Source: UBA4312 sp002394635
Lineage (GTDB): Bacteria; Bacillota_I; Bacilli_A; Erysipelotrichales; Erysipelotrichaceae
Length of the DNA: 64,000 bases
Reading direction: 5' to 3'
Assembly (NCBI GenBank): GCA_946539765.1
Contig: CAMNHO010000008.1
Span: 1 to 64,000 of the forward strand
Positions within the stretch are counted from its first letter, which is position 1. Each line of letters begins with the position of its first letter. The translations under genes were made by a program, and so were the position numbers. Of the stretch, positions 34,568 through 42,872 are shown in pieces. The notes under the pieces were generated by a model. It did not search any database, was not told where the DNA came from, and saw only the letters and a list, made by a program, of their open reading frames with translations.

Positions 34568-34996
34568 ATGATCTGCGATGAATTGAAACTGGATAACCAG
34601 CTATGTTTTCCTTTATACGCTGCAGCTCGTAAAGTGACAAATGTGTATACGCCGTATTTGAAAACGCTGGGGTTAACGTATACACAATACATTGTTTTTA
34701 TGGTCCTGTGGGAACACGGAACCATGCGGGTAGGCGACTTATGCGAGAAGCTGTATCTAGATAGCGGCACCTTAACACCATTATTGAAGAAGATGGAAAA
34801 AAACGGTTATGTGAGCCGCTGCCGCAGCCAAGAAGACGAAAGAGTCACCGAGGTCAGCCTAACACAGAAAGGAATAGATCTACAGCAACAGGCAAAAAAT
34901 ATTCCAAATCAGGTTGGACAATGTATCGCCTTGGATCCGGAGGACGGAAAAGAATTATACCGGTTATTGTATAAAGTATTGGATATCTTACCGTAA
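34568..34996 (+). CDS. ohrR: OhrR-type MarR-family peroxide sensor
   Basis: A 142-residue winged-helix regulator. The N-terminal DNQLCFPLYAAARKV is the OhrR signature, with the reactive Cys at residue 13; LGLTYTQYIVFMVLWE and DSGTLTPLLKKME are the DNA-binding region. OhrR represses peroxide defence genes until its Cys is oxidised by organic peroxides; it sits last in the operon it probably controls. The start at 34568 puts the Cys at the usual position; ribosome site weak. Confidence 0.88.
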   Translation: MICDELKLDNQLCFPLYAAARKVTNVYTPYLKTLGLTYTQYIVFMVLWEHGTMRVGDLCEKLYLDSGTLTPLLKKMEKNGYVSRCRSQEDERVTEVSLTQKGIDLQQQAKNIPNQVGQCIALDPEDGKELYRLLYKVLDILP

Positions 34997-35022
34997 AAAA
35001 GTGCTGAAAAAGCACTTTTTTT
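34995..35022 (+). terminator. Intrinsic terminator
   Basis: AAAAAGTGCT, loop GAAAA, AGCACTTTTT. Ends the gpx-ohrR operon. Confidence 0.92.
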
Positions 35023-35029
35023 CTTCACA

Positions 35030-35057
35030 TTGTTATCCCATAAGTTTCTGTTAAAAT
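35030..35057 (+). promoter_or_regulatory. Amidase promoter, leaderless configuration
   Basis: TTGTTA (35030-35035), 16-nt spacer, TAAAAT (35052-35057), then 6 nt (AGCGCT) and the ATG at 35064. No Shine-Dalgarno sequence. Confidence 0.65.
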
Positions 35058-35063
35058 AGCGCT

Positions 35064-35744
35064 ATGAATCATTTAGGAAAAAAGATCATGATTGGTCTGC
35101 TTACGATTTTTCTGGTGATTTCCGGTTGTTTGTGTATGCATTTCTATTATGAGTCCCATACCATAGCTACGGTCGTCATCGATGCGGGTCATGGCGGGTA
35201 TGATCCCGGTTCCATTGGCGCAGATGGTACGATGGAAAAAGATGTGACATTGAAGCTGGCTAAACAGGTGGGAAAAACGCTGCATCGCATGGATCGTCGG
35301 ATCAAGGTGGTGTATGTACGGGATGACGATGTGGTGGACTGGGCGGATAATGAAACAGATGACTTGATTGGTCGGGTCATCTTTGCCAATGAGCAGAAAG
35401 CAGACTATTATCTATCGATCCATCTGGATGCTTCAGAAAATCTTGAAGCGAGAGGATATAGCTTTTATATTCGTTCGGATGATGATATCAGCAGAGCCAT
35501 CGCCTATCAGATCGAAGAAAACCTCAACCAGATCCATTGGTCACAAAGCAGAGGAATCAATCAAACGGATCAAGAACCATTATATGTGGTCAACAATCTG
35601 CAGGTTCCGTCAATGTTGATGGAAGTTGGTTTTATTACCAATTCGGAAGAATGCAGAAACATACAAAGAAACACTAGGATGCTGGCAAAGCAGATTGCAG
35701 CGGCGTATTATGATATCATTATAAAACAGACAGAAACGGAGTGA
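35064..35744 (+). CDS. N-acetylmuramoyl-L-alanine amidase (Amidase_3)
   Basis: A 226-residue cell wall hydrolase that cuts the bond between muramic acid and the stem peptide. A membrane anchor (residues 8-28) is followed by the zinc amidase domain: VVIDAGHGGYDPGS, EKDVTLKLAKQ, YYLSIHLDAS and MLMEVGFITN carry the His/Glu zinc and catalytic residues. No SPOR or AMIN domain is attached. Predicted leaderless message; the stop codon is inside the terminator hairpin. Confidence 0.9.
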   Translation: MNHLGKKIMIGLLTIFLVISGCLCMHFYYESHTIATVVIDAGHGGYDPGSIGADGTMEKDVTLKLAKQVGKTLHRMDRRIKVVYVRDDDVVDWADNETDDLIGRVIFANEQKADYYLSIHLDASENLEARGYSFYIRSDDDISRAIAYQIEENLNQIHWSQSRGINQTDQEPLYVVNNLQVPSMLMEVGFITNSEECRNIQRNTRMLAKQIAAAYYDIIIKQTETE

Positions 35745-35758
35745 TCCGTTTCTGTTTT
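35731..35758 (+). terminator. Intrinsic terminator
   Basis: CAGAAACGGA, loop GTGA, TCCGTTTCTG, TTTT. Confidence 0.9.
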
Positions 35759-36048
35759 GCTAAAGCGTGTTAAATATCAGGGATATCTTAAATCTACGTT
35801 TTTTGTGTCAGTGTTTCTTAATCTTTCATCTTTTTCCATATTGACAGGTAAGAACATAAAAAAAATTGCATTTTTGATTGATCACCACTTATCGACGGTA
35901 TTGGCTGCGATGAGAGTTTGGTCTTGATACAAGAAAAGATCATTGTACCCAAGGAGGATAAAAATCCGTTGAAAACGGTAGAGTCTATATGGAATTGTTT
36001 GAAACACAATTTAAGAAGGCTTTAGATGAATAATGCTCGCGAATGGGG
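35759..36048. other. Gap without a recognisable gene
   Basis: About 290 nt. Short coding-like fragments on the plus strand (KKIAFLIDHHLSTVLAAM at about 35857-35910 and MELFETQFKKALDE at 35989-36033) are separated by stops and lack consistent ribosome sites; they look like remains of something lost, unidentified. TATAAT at 36049-36054 is probably the -10 for the methyltransferase gene. Confidence 0.4.
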
Positions 36049-36084
36049 TATAATAAACCTGTTAAGATACAGGGGGAATGATCT

Positions 36085-36855
36085 ATGCAGAGAATGAGCT
36101 TAAAACAATACAGTCAGTTTTCAGATGCCCGGACAAGAGCTTCTGTCGATCTGGCCAGACATATTCCGTTAACCAGTCCAAAGAGAATTATGGATATCGG
36201 ATGTGGATTAGGAAATAGTACGGACGTTTTGAAAAAAAGATACCCAAATGCACATATTATTGGTGTGGATAATTCACGTGAAGTTTTGAATAAAGCCCGT
36301 GAGTATTATCCGGATCTGACATTCTGTTATTTAGATGTTACCAAAGATCTTGTTAGCATCAAACAGAAGTATGATCTTTTGTTTTCCAATACGGCTATTC
36401 AATGGATCCCAAATCATGCCCAGGTATTGCGAAATATGATCAACATCGTTAACGATGGGGGAGTCGTTGCCATTCAGACACCGATGCAGGCTGGCCATCC
36501 GATGCATGCGATCATTCAGAACGTGTGCCAGCGGGAACCGTGGAAAGAAAAACTGGAAGGGATCCGAACTTTCTATAGCTTAAAAGAAGAAGAATACTTT
36601 GATTTGTTAAGTGAACTGTCCAGTGACTTTACATATTGGTTTACTACATATTGCCATCGTATGCCGAACTATGAAAGTATCATGGAACTGTTGAAGGGAA
36701 TCGGAATGTTCCCGTATCTTGAGAAATTGAATGAAGAAGAATCCAATCGGTTTGAATCCGAGATATTTGAAGAAGTCAAAAAATCATTCCCTGTGCAAAA
36801 AAATGGAGAGATTTTATTTCACTTTCCTCGACTGTTCTTGATTGCAGTAAAATAG
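36085..36855 (+). CDS. Class I SAM-dependent methyltransferase (Tam-like)
   Basis: A 256-residue methyltransferase resembling trans-aconitate 2-methyltransferase. Motif I is IMDIGCGLGNSTDVL, followed by GVDNSREVLNKAR (acidic end of strand 2), LLFSNTAIQWIPNH and GGVVAIQTPMQ, which are close to Tam proteins. The real acceptor may differ from aconitate. AGGGGGAA precedes the ATG. Monocistronic, ending in a terminator. Confidence 0.8.
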   Translation: MQRMSLKQYSQFSDARTRASVDLARHIPLTSPKRIMDIGCGLGNSTDVLKKRYPNAHIIGVDNSREVLNKAREYYPDLTFCYLDVTKDLVSIKQKYDLLFSNTAIQWIPNHAQVLRNMINIVNDGGVVAIQTPMQAGHPMHAIIQNVCQREPWKEKLEGIRTFYSLKEEEYFDLLSELSSDFTYWFTTYCHRMPNYESIMELLKGIGMFPYLEKLNEEESNRFESEIFEEVKKSFPVQKNGEILFHFPRLFLIAVK

Positions 36856-36860
36856 GTTTA

Positions 36861-36895
36861 TAGGACTTAATCGTATTGATTAGGTCCTATTTTTT
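36861..36895 (+). terminator. Intrinsic terminator
   Basis: TAGGAC-TAATC against GATTA-GTCCTA with one T-G pair, loop GTATT, then T-run. Confidence 0.85.
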
Positions 36896-37000
36896 ACGGA
36901 ATCAGCTAACAAACGAGAGGACCCAAAGACAGACATCAGTATCGGGATCAAAAAAATAATTGAGACCATGCGTATTTACTATAAAACAAATCGATTTACC

Positions 37001-37029
37001 TTTACATCTGCAAAGTGAAATGATAATAT
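37001..37029 (+). promoter_or_regulatory. Promoter of rpsF-ssb-rpsR
   Basis: TTTACA (37001-37006), 17-nt spacer, TAATAT (37024-37029). The 65-nt leader has hairpins CAGG/CCTG (37037-37050) and GTTTCTT/AAGAAAC (37057-37075) before GGGAGG; an S6:S18 control element would be expected in this place, but its CCG bulge is not evident. Confidence 0.7.
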
Positions 37030-37101
37030 TATTAAGCAGGTTTTTGCCTGTTCTCTGTTTCTTGTAAAAAGAAACCAAAGTCCAAAGGGAGGTGTACAGC
37101 G

Positions 37102-37395
37102 ATGAAAAAGTATGAGATCATGTACATTGTAAAATCAAATTTAGATGAAGAACAGTTCCAGACTGTGACAGACCGTCTGAACAATTCGATCATCCAGCAT
37201 GGAGGTTCCATCGATTCTTTCGATGACTGGGGAATCCGAGATTTTGCATATGAAATCGATCACATGAAAAAAGGACATTATGCCGTTATGAACGTAACAG
37301 CCAACAATGAGGGTATTGCAGAATATCAGCGTATGGCTCGTATCAACAATAACATTGTCCGTGTCATGGTTATTAAAACAGAAGAAGAGAAATAA
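37102..37395 (+). CDS. rpsF: 30S ribosomal protein S6
   Basis: A 97-residue S6, typical length: KYEIMYIVKSNLDEEQF at the start, WGIRDFAYEIDHMKKGHYAVMN in the middle. S6 binds S18 on the small subunit platform, and rpsR lies two genes on. AAAGGGAGGTG precedes the ATG. Operon rpsF-ssb-rpsR is conserved in Bacillota. Confidence 0.97.
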   Translation: MKKYEIMYIVKSNLDEEQFQTVTDRLNNSIIQHGGSIDSFDDWGIRDFAYEIDHMKKGHYAVMNVTANNEGIAEYQRMARINNNIVRVMVIKTEEEK

Positions 37396-37407
37396 ACGGA
37401 GTGTTTT

Positions 37408-37902
37408 ATGATCAATCGAGTAATTTTGGTAGGGCGTCTGACAAGAGAGCCTGAATTGAGAAAAACACAAAGTGGAGCCAGTGTGGTTTCCTACACATTG
37501 GCAGTAGGCCGTAGAAGTTCACAGCCGGGTCAGCCGGATGCCGACTTCATCAACTGTGTGGCATGGAATCGGACCGCAGAGCTGATGGCACAATATTTAC
37601 ATAAAGGTTCTTTGATTGGCGTAGAAGGTCGCATTCAGACCCGTAACTATGACAATCAACAGGGACAAAGGGTTTATGTCACAGAGGTTATCAGTGACAG
37701 TGTTCAATTCCTGGAACCAAAAAATGCACAACCGCAGCAAAATGCGTACGGACAGCAGCCGGCCAACAGTTATTCTGGCCAGTATAATTCATATAACGGA
37801 CAGAATACATACAGCGCGCCGCAACAGTCCGAGACAAGTGAATTCGATTCATTTGATGTAAATGACACACTGGATATTGCCAGTGATGATTTACCATTCT
37901 AG
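37408..37902 (+). CDS. ssb: Single-stranded DNA-binding protein
   Basis: A 164-residue SSB: OB-fold residues 1-108 (NRVILVGRLTREPELR, FINCVAWNRTAE, EGRIQTRNYDNQQGQRVYVTE), then a Gln/Asn/Tyr/Ser-rich disordered linker and the acidic partner-binding tip SDDLPF. The tip recruits replication and repair proteins. Between rpsF and rpsR, as usual. Confidence 0.97.
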   Translation: MINRVILVGRLTREPELRKTQSGASVVSYTLAVGRRSSQPGQPDADFINCVAWNRTAELMAQYLHKGSLIGVEGRIQTRNYDNQQGQRVYVTEVISDSVQFLEPKNAQPQQNAYGQQPANSYSGQYNSYNGQNTYSAPQQSETSEFDSFDVNDTLDIASDDLPF

Positions 37903-37915
37903 AAAGGATAAAAAG

Positions 37916-38146
37916 ATGGCTTTTAGAAAACAACGTATGGGTCGTAAAAAGATCTGTTATTTCACAAAGAATAAAATTAAATACATCGACTATAAAGATG
38001 TTGAATTATTAAAGCGTTTTATCAATGCCAACGGAAAGATCATTCCTAGACGTGTAACCGGTACACGTGCTAAATACCAGAGAATGTTAGCAGTCGCTAT
38101 TAAGCGTGCTCGTCAAATGGCATTGTTACCATACGTAGTCGATTAA
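37916..38146 (+). CDS. rpsR: 30S ribosomal protein S18
   Basis: A 76-residue S18: KICYFTKNKIKYIDYKDVELLKRFI and RRVTGTRAKYQR are diagnostic. Only one Cys remains, so there is no zinc-binding CXXC set. The start at 37916 has AAAGGA upstream and matches the family; a longer frame overlapping ssb is not used. Followed by an intrinsic terminator. Confidence 0.97.
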   Translation: MAFRKQRMGRKKICYFTKNKIKYIDYKDVELLKRFINANGKIIPRRVTGTRAKYQRMLAVAIKRARQMALLPYVVD

Positions 38147-38156
38147 TTCAGAGTAG

Positions 38157-38183
38157 AAACTGCGGTCTTACCGCAGTTTTTTT
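38157..38183 (+). terminator. Intrinsic terminator
   Basis: AAACTGCGG, loop TCTTA, CCGCAGTTT, T-run; ends rpsF-ssb-rpsR. Confidence 0.93.
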
Positions 38184-38215
38184 GCACTTTTGTCGGATTG
38201 TCTGAATCGGCTGAC

Positions 38216-38252
38216 TTTTCATTTATGCGCAAATAGAGTAAAATATGCACAT
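38216..38252 (+). promoter_or_regulatory. Promoter of the yybS-to-atpC run, near-leaderless
   Basis: TTTTCA (38216-38221, weak -35), 17-nt spacer, TAAAAT (38239-38244), 8 nt, ATG at 38253. No Shine-Dalgarno; the predicted leader is 0-2 nt. Only recognisable promoter before a run of genes reaching 50835. Confidence 0.5.
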
Positions 38253-39125
38253 ATGAACACACATCAATTAACGCGCGGAGCAATGGTCTGCGGTATATAT
38301 GGTCTTTTATTGTTCGCAAACCAGCAGACAGCGCTGGCTATTGAAACCAGTGCTTCGTGGCTGTTTGCGTTTCCTATCCTGATCTATACAGCGACCAACG
38401 GTGCCCGGATCTCCAGCATTCCGGCGGTTGCGATGGCATTGATGACTCTTTTGTTTGGCACCTTTACTACATGGTTTTACAGCTGGTCAGCCATTTTGAC
38501 TGGATATGTATATGGTGTGGGTATCTATCATCATTGGAAAAATATGGTCAATTTCTCTCTGGCTGCCTTGTTATCTATCATCGGCACCGGCATGACCGTC
38601 TATTTATGGGCGGGTATCTTTGGCTACGATCTAGCAACCGAGTTGTCCGTCTATATGCACTATTTGCCGGCTATTCGACTGAATGTGCTGATTTTTTTGT
38701 TTGTTCTTCTGATGGGTCTGCTGGAAGGATTGTGTATCCATCTGGTTGCCCTGATGATCTGTCTTCGTATGCGCATCCCGATTCCGGCCATTCGACCGGT
38801 TCGCAATATGCGTTCGCCACGGTGGGTTGGTTTTGCGTCATTGATCATTTGTCTCGTGTTCTTTTTATGCCAAAATATGGTAAAATTAAATACAAGAGCT
38901 ACAGATATTTTACAGATCGTTGTTCTTGTAGATTGCATGGTGCTGGATTATCTGGGTGTTTTGTATTTTTTGTCAAAAGCCGCTCGAACCAAAAGAAGAA
39001 GTCTTGCATTTTTGGCAATCATGGGAGCATTTATCCCGGTTGTTAATTTAATATGGATTGTGATGGGAGAACTGGATTCCTTGTTACAGCTTCGCAATCG
39101 CATTGGATATGAGGAAGAATTATGA
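38253..39125 (+). CDS. YybS-like DUF2232 membrane protein
   Basis: A 290-residue protein with about eight membrane helices, in the position of Bacillus yybS (between rpsR and gdpP). DUF2232 members have an ECF S-component-like fold, but no substrate is known. The ATG at 38253 is used: it matches the -10 geometry and avoids an N-terminal extension reading through the promoter. Overlaps gdpP by 4 nt. Confidence 0.8.
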   Translation: MNTHQLTRGAMVCGIYGLLLFANQQTALAIETSASWLFAFPILIYTATNGARISSIPAVAMALMTLLFGTFTTWFYSWSAILTGYVYGVGIYHHWKNMVNFSLAALLSIIGTGMTVYLWAGIFGYDLATELSVYMHYLPAIRLNVLIFLFVLLMGLLEGLCIHLVALMICLRMRIPIPAIRPVRNMRSPRWVGFASLIICLVFFLCQNMVKLNTRATDILQIVVLVDCMVLDYLGVLYFLSKAARTKRRSLAFLAIMGAFIPVVNLIWIVMGELDSLLQLRNRIGYEEEL

Positions 39126-41089
39126 AGGGTTTAAGACGATGGAATATACTCATGGCAATAGCGTTTTTAGCTTCGGTTGTTTTTTGCGCTTATTTAGGCT
39201 GGCATGAACAATGGGCTATTTTAGCAGCCGTGATCTTGATTACGATATTGTCTCTGATCGCATTTATGGGACTCTGGAACGGGGCGCGGAAAAAGCGGAT
39301 AGAAGCGGAAGTGGATATCACCCGGTTTCTGGGCCGTGATGCTAAAGATGCATTGAATTTCGGAAATATCGGTCTGTTGACTTACGATGATGAGTATAAT
39401 GTCACATGGACGTCTGAATTTTTTAAAGAAAGAAATATTGATATAGTCAATAAACGTGTCACATCCTGGATCCGTGAAATACGAACCTTATTTGAAGAGG
39501 AAGTGGATTACGTTATTGGATATAATAATTCAGCTGCGTATGAGATTACCCGCAAGGAAGATTCCAACGTGCTTTTTGTACGGGACGTAACGGAATATGA
39601 GCGTCTGCGGCGACACAGTCGGGAAAATAGTGTTGTAGTGGGCATGATGGTTCTCGATAATTATATGGAGTACCAGGCGTATGAAAATGAAGAGATCATG
39701 GCGGCAATCAATGTCAATCTGCGCTCAGCCTTGATCAACTGGGCTAAAGAAAGAGGAATGTTGATCCGGCGTCTTCGTTCGGACCGCTTTTTTCTAGTGT
39801 TAAATACAGAAATATTTGATAAAGCCAGACAAGAGGATTTTTCTATCCTGCAGACAATAAAGAATCATGCCAAACAGATGGATATTTCCATCACTTTAAG
39901 CATGGCATTTGCGTATGGAACCAATAACTATGCACAGCTGGATGCGATGGTCAACCAGCTGATCGAACTGGCACAAAGCCGTGGTGGTGATCAGGTGGCA
40001 TTCCGGCATGTAGATGGGACCATTCAGTATGTCGGTGGAAACAGCGAGAGCAGTTCCCAACGCTCCAAGGTGCGGGTACATACCATGGCACAATCCATTC
40101 AGGGAGCTATGCTGGAAGCAGGAAATATTTTTATTGCAGGCCATGTGGACAGTGATTTTGACTGTATGGGATCTGCACTCGGGATTTCCAGCTGGGTAAA
40201 ATCCATCGGCAAGACAGCGAATATCGTTTTGAAGGATGTGCCAAGAGATGTCCAGCTGCAGAATGCGATGGATTACTATCGGAAAAATTTGGTCAACCGG
40301 CATCATTTTATCTCGCCGGAACAAGCCGACGCTATGATCGATCCGAAAAGTGATCTTTTGATCATGGTCGACCATGGGGTGCCTGCTATATCCAGTGCCA
40401 GCGCATTTATATCGCGATGTCGTAAGATCATTGTGATCGACCATCATCGAAGAGGTGCAAATTTTGTTCCCAATCCGATGCTGGCGTATGTGGAAAGCAC
40501 ATCCAGTTCGGCTTGCGAGCTGATTACGGAAATGTTGGAAACCATCCCGAATCATGTCCCGATCTATGAGCCGGAAGCAACAATAATGTATCTGGGGATC
40601 CTTGTTGATACCAACCGATTTAAAATGCACACCGACGCTCGTACCTTTGGCGCGGCTTCGACCTTGCGCGTATGGGGAGCTAATGCTGCCTTTGCGGAAA
40701 AGGCCTTGTGTGTGGACTACAGTGAATTCAGCACCAAAAATCGTCTGATCCAGGAAGCCATTCCATATTTTGGACGCTTTATGGTTGCTTGTATAGAAGA
40801 TGAGAGCGTGGACAAGACCATGCTGGCTAAAATCGCGCAGTCTTTACTGACGATCCAGGGCTGTGTGGCCTCCTTTGTGATTGCCCGTCTGAACGGCAGC
40901 CGGCAGGTAACTGCTGTCAGTGCCCGAAGCGACGGCACATTCAATGTGCAGAAGATCATGGAAGGATTACAGGGAGGTGGCCATTTCAGTGCAGCTGCGG
41001 TGGAAAGAGAAGATCTTACGCCAGAGGAGCTGAAGGCTGTCTTGTTGCAGAAACTGAAGGAGGAAACATATGAAAATAATCTTACTTAA
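39122..41089 (+). CDS. gdpP: c-di-AMP phosphodiesterase GdpP
   Basis: A 655-residue protein: two membrane helices (8-28, 32-52), PAS domain (about 75-155), degenerate GGDEF (LRSDRFFLVL in place of the active motif, about 170-300) and a C-terminal DHH/DHHA1 phosphodiesterase with DSDFDCMGSA (Asp343, Asp345) and IDHHRRG (440-442). It cleaves c-di-AMP to pApA, lowering a signal that limits potassium uptake; TrkAH is encoded at 52986-55866. Coupled to yybS and overlaps rplI by 20 nt, as in related Bacillota. Confidence 0.95.
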   Translation: MKGLRRWNILMAIAFLASVVFCAYLGWHEQWAILAAVILITILSLIAFMGLWNGARKKRIEAEVDITRFLGRDAKDALNFGNIGLLTYDDEYNVTWTSEFFKERNIDIVNKRVTSWIREIRTLFEEEVDYVIGYNNSAAYEITRKEDSNVLFVRDVTEYERLRRHSRENSVVVGMMVLDNYMEYQAYENEEIMAAINVNLRSALINWAKERGMLIRRLRSDRFFLVLNTEIFDKARQEDFSILQTIKNHAKQMDISITLSMAFAYGTNNYAQLDAMVNQLIELAQSRGGDQVAFRHVDGTIQYVGGNSESSSQRSKVRVHTMAQSIQGAMLEAGNIFIAGHVDSDFDCMGSALGISSWVKSIGKTANIVLKDVPRDVQLQNAMDYYRKNLVNRHHFISPEQADAMIDPKSDLLIMVDHGVPAISSASAFISRCRKIIVIDHHRRGANFVPNPMLAYVESTSSSACELITEMLETIPNHVPIYEPEATIMYLGILVDTNRFKMHTDARTFGAASTLRVWGANAAFAEKALCVDYSEFSTKNRLIQEAIPYFGRFMVACIEDESVDKTMLAKIAQSLLTIQGCVASFVIARLNGSRQVTAVSARSDGTFNVQKIMEGLQGGGHFSAAAVEREDLTPEELKAVLLQKLKEETYENNLT

Positions 41090-41519
41090 AGATGTCCGTA
41101 AAGTTGGAAAAAAAGATGAGGTTAAGGAGGTTAGCGATGGCTATGCCCGTAACTTTCTGATCAAGAACGGATACGCTGTTGCGTATACGGAGGGATCGAA
41201 AAAAGTGTTGAACCGACAGATGGAAGAAAAACAGAAAAGAGAAGATGAGTTAAAAGAAGAAGCACTGGAAATCAAAAAACTGTTGGAGGAGACTCCGGTC
41301 GAGTTTTATTTGAACACAGGAAAAGAAGGACAGGTCTTCGGTTCGGTTTCGTCCAAAAATATTGTGTCTGAGCTGGCCAAAAAAGATATTAAGATTGAAA
41401 AACGTAAGGTTTTGCTGGAACAACCCATCACTTCCTTGGGAACGACCCGTGTGAAAGTGGACCTGTATAAAAATCAGGTTATCGGAGAAATTATTGTAAG
41501 AGTACGCGAGAAAGGATAA
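41070..41519 (+). CDS. rplI: 50S ribosomal protein L9
   Basis: A 149-residue L9: MKIILLKDVRKVGKKDEVKEVSDGYARNFLI is the RNA-binding N-domain; a long charged helix (residues 42-75) links to the C-domain (FGSVSSKNIV). It starts inside the end of gdpP, its ribosome site (AGGAGG) within that coding sequence. Confidence 0.97.
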   Translation: MKIILLKDVRKVGKKDEVKEVSDGYARNFLIKNGYAVAYTEGSKKVLNRQMEEKQKREDELKEEALEIKKLLEETPVEFYLNTGKEGQVFGSVSSKNIVSELAKKDIKIEKRKVLLEQPITSLGTTRVKVDLYKNQVIGEIIVRVREKG

Positions 41520-41522
41520 GTC

Positions 41523-42872
41523 ATGCCAAGAGAATTACCGAATAGCCAGAATCTGGAAAGTGCGGTACTTGGAGCATTAATGGTATTCCCGAATGTGATG
41601 GCGGATTGTCAGGATCTGGATCTGACGGCAGAAGAGTTCTATCTTCCGGCTCATCAGCGCCTGTTTGAATGTATGACGGAAATCCAGGAATCCTCTATGC
41701 CGATCGATCAGATGACAGTCATCTCACGGTTAAAAGACAAGCAGCAGCTGGATAGCGCCGGAGGAACGGATTATATATTAGGGCTTGCGGATGCAGCTAT
41801 CAGTCCAGCCATGGTGCACTCCTATATTGAGGAAATCAAAAATAAAGCGCAGCTCCGCCGCTTGATCTATACAGCAGATCAGATTGCCAGTCGAAGCTAC
41901 CAGGAGAGCGAAGATATTGATACCCTATTAGATGAAGCCGAGCGTTCCATTATGGAAGTGACGCGAAATCGTCGTGGTTCTGAATTTGAATCGAGCCGGG
42001 AGATTTCGATACGGGTCATCGAACAGCTGAATGAATTACGGAATCACAGAGGAGTGACCGGCATAAAAACCGGCTACTCTGCACTGGATACGATCACCAA
42101 TGGATTTCAGCGTGGGGATATGATCATTTTGGCAGCACGTCCGGCAATGGGAAAAAGTGCCCTGGCGTTGAACTTTGTCAATCAGGTGGCTAAGCGGAAT
42201 GATGGCTGTGTTGCCTTGTTTTCCCTGGAAATGCCGGCTGACTCATTAATGAAACGTCTGATGAGCTGTGAAAGTCGGATCCAGTCAGATAAACTGCGTA
42301 ATGGCAAGCTGAGCGATGCGGACATGTCCAAGCTGAATGAAGCGGCTTCTCGACTATCAGAACGTATGATCTTCATCGATGATACAAGCAGTATCCGGGT
42401 ATCTCAGATCTTTTCCAAATGCCGTAAATTGAAAAGCGAGTATGGAACATTGTCTTTGGTCGTTATTGACTATCTGCAGTTAATTACTGGAACTCGAGCG
42501 GATTCCCGGCAGCAGGAAGTATCAGATATCTCCCGAAATCTAAAAATCCTTGCCAAGGAAATGAACTGTCCGGTCATTGCGCTGTCACAGTTGTCCCGAA
42601 GAGTAGAGGAGCGCCAGGATCACGAACCGCAGTTATCGGATTTACGTGAGTCCGGTTCGATCGAACAGGATGCGGATATTGTCATGTTCTTATATCGAAA
42701 GAATTATTACGATAAGGAAAAAGAAGAACAAGAGGAAACCGAAGTGATCGATCTGACTCTGGCGAAGCATCGTAATGGGTCTATCGGACGCATTCAGCTG
42801 GCTTTTGAAAAAAATATATCCCGCTTTACAAATTATGCGGCAGTAACGGGGGATGATATTTATGCGGGTTGA
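41523..42872 (+). CDS. dnaB: Replicative DNA helicase DnaB
   Basis: A 449-residue hexameric helicase. N-domain residues 1-150 (LPNSQNLESAVLGALM), RecA domain with Walker A AARPAMGKSALAL, Walker B VVIDYLQL, the QLSRRVEERQDHEP loop and the LRESGSIEQDADIV motif. It unwinds the fork ahead of polymerase (the protein called DnaC in Bacillus). 3 nt after rplI; end overlaps the next gene by 11 nt. Confidence 0.97.
   Translation: MPRELPNSQNLESAVLGALMVFPNVMADCQDLDLTAEEFYLPAHQRLFECMTEIQESSMPIDQMTVISRLKDKQQLDSAGGTDYILGLADAAISPAMVHSYIEEIKNKAQLRRLIYTADQIASRSYQESEDIDTLLDEAERSIMEVTRNRRGSEFESSREISIRVIEQLNELRNHRGVTGIKTGYSALDTITNGFQRGDMIILAARPAMGKSALALNFVNQVAKRNDGCVALFSLEMPADSLMKRLMSCESRIQSDKLRNGKLSDADMSKLNEAASRLSERMIFIDDTSSIRVSQIFSKCRKLKSEYGTLSLVVIDYLQLITGTRADSRQQEVSDISRNLKILAKEMNCPVIALSQLSRRVEERQDHEPQLSDLRESGSIEQDADIVMFLYRKNYYDKEKEEQEETEVIDLTLAKHRNGSIGRIQLAFEKNISRFTNYAAVTGDDIYAG

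Noticed and set aside
36900..37000. Small gene between the methyltransferase and rpsF
   Set aside because: No start with ribosome site and no coding-like frame of useful length.
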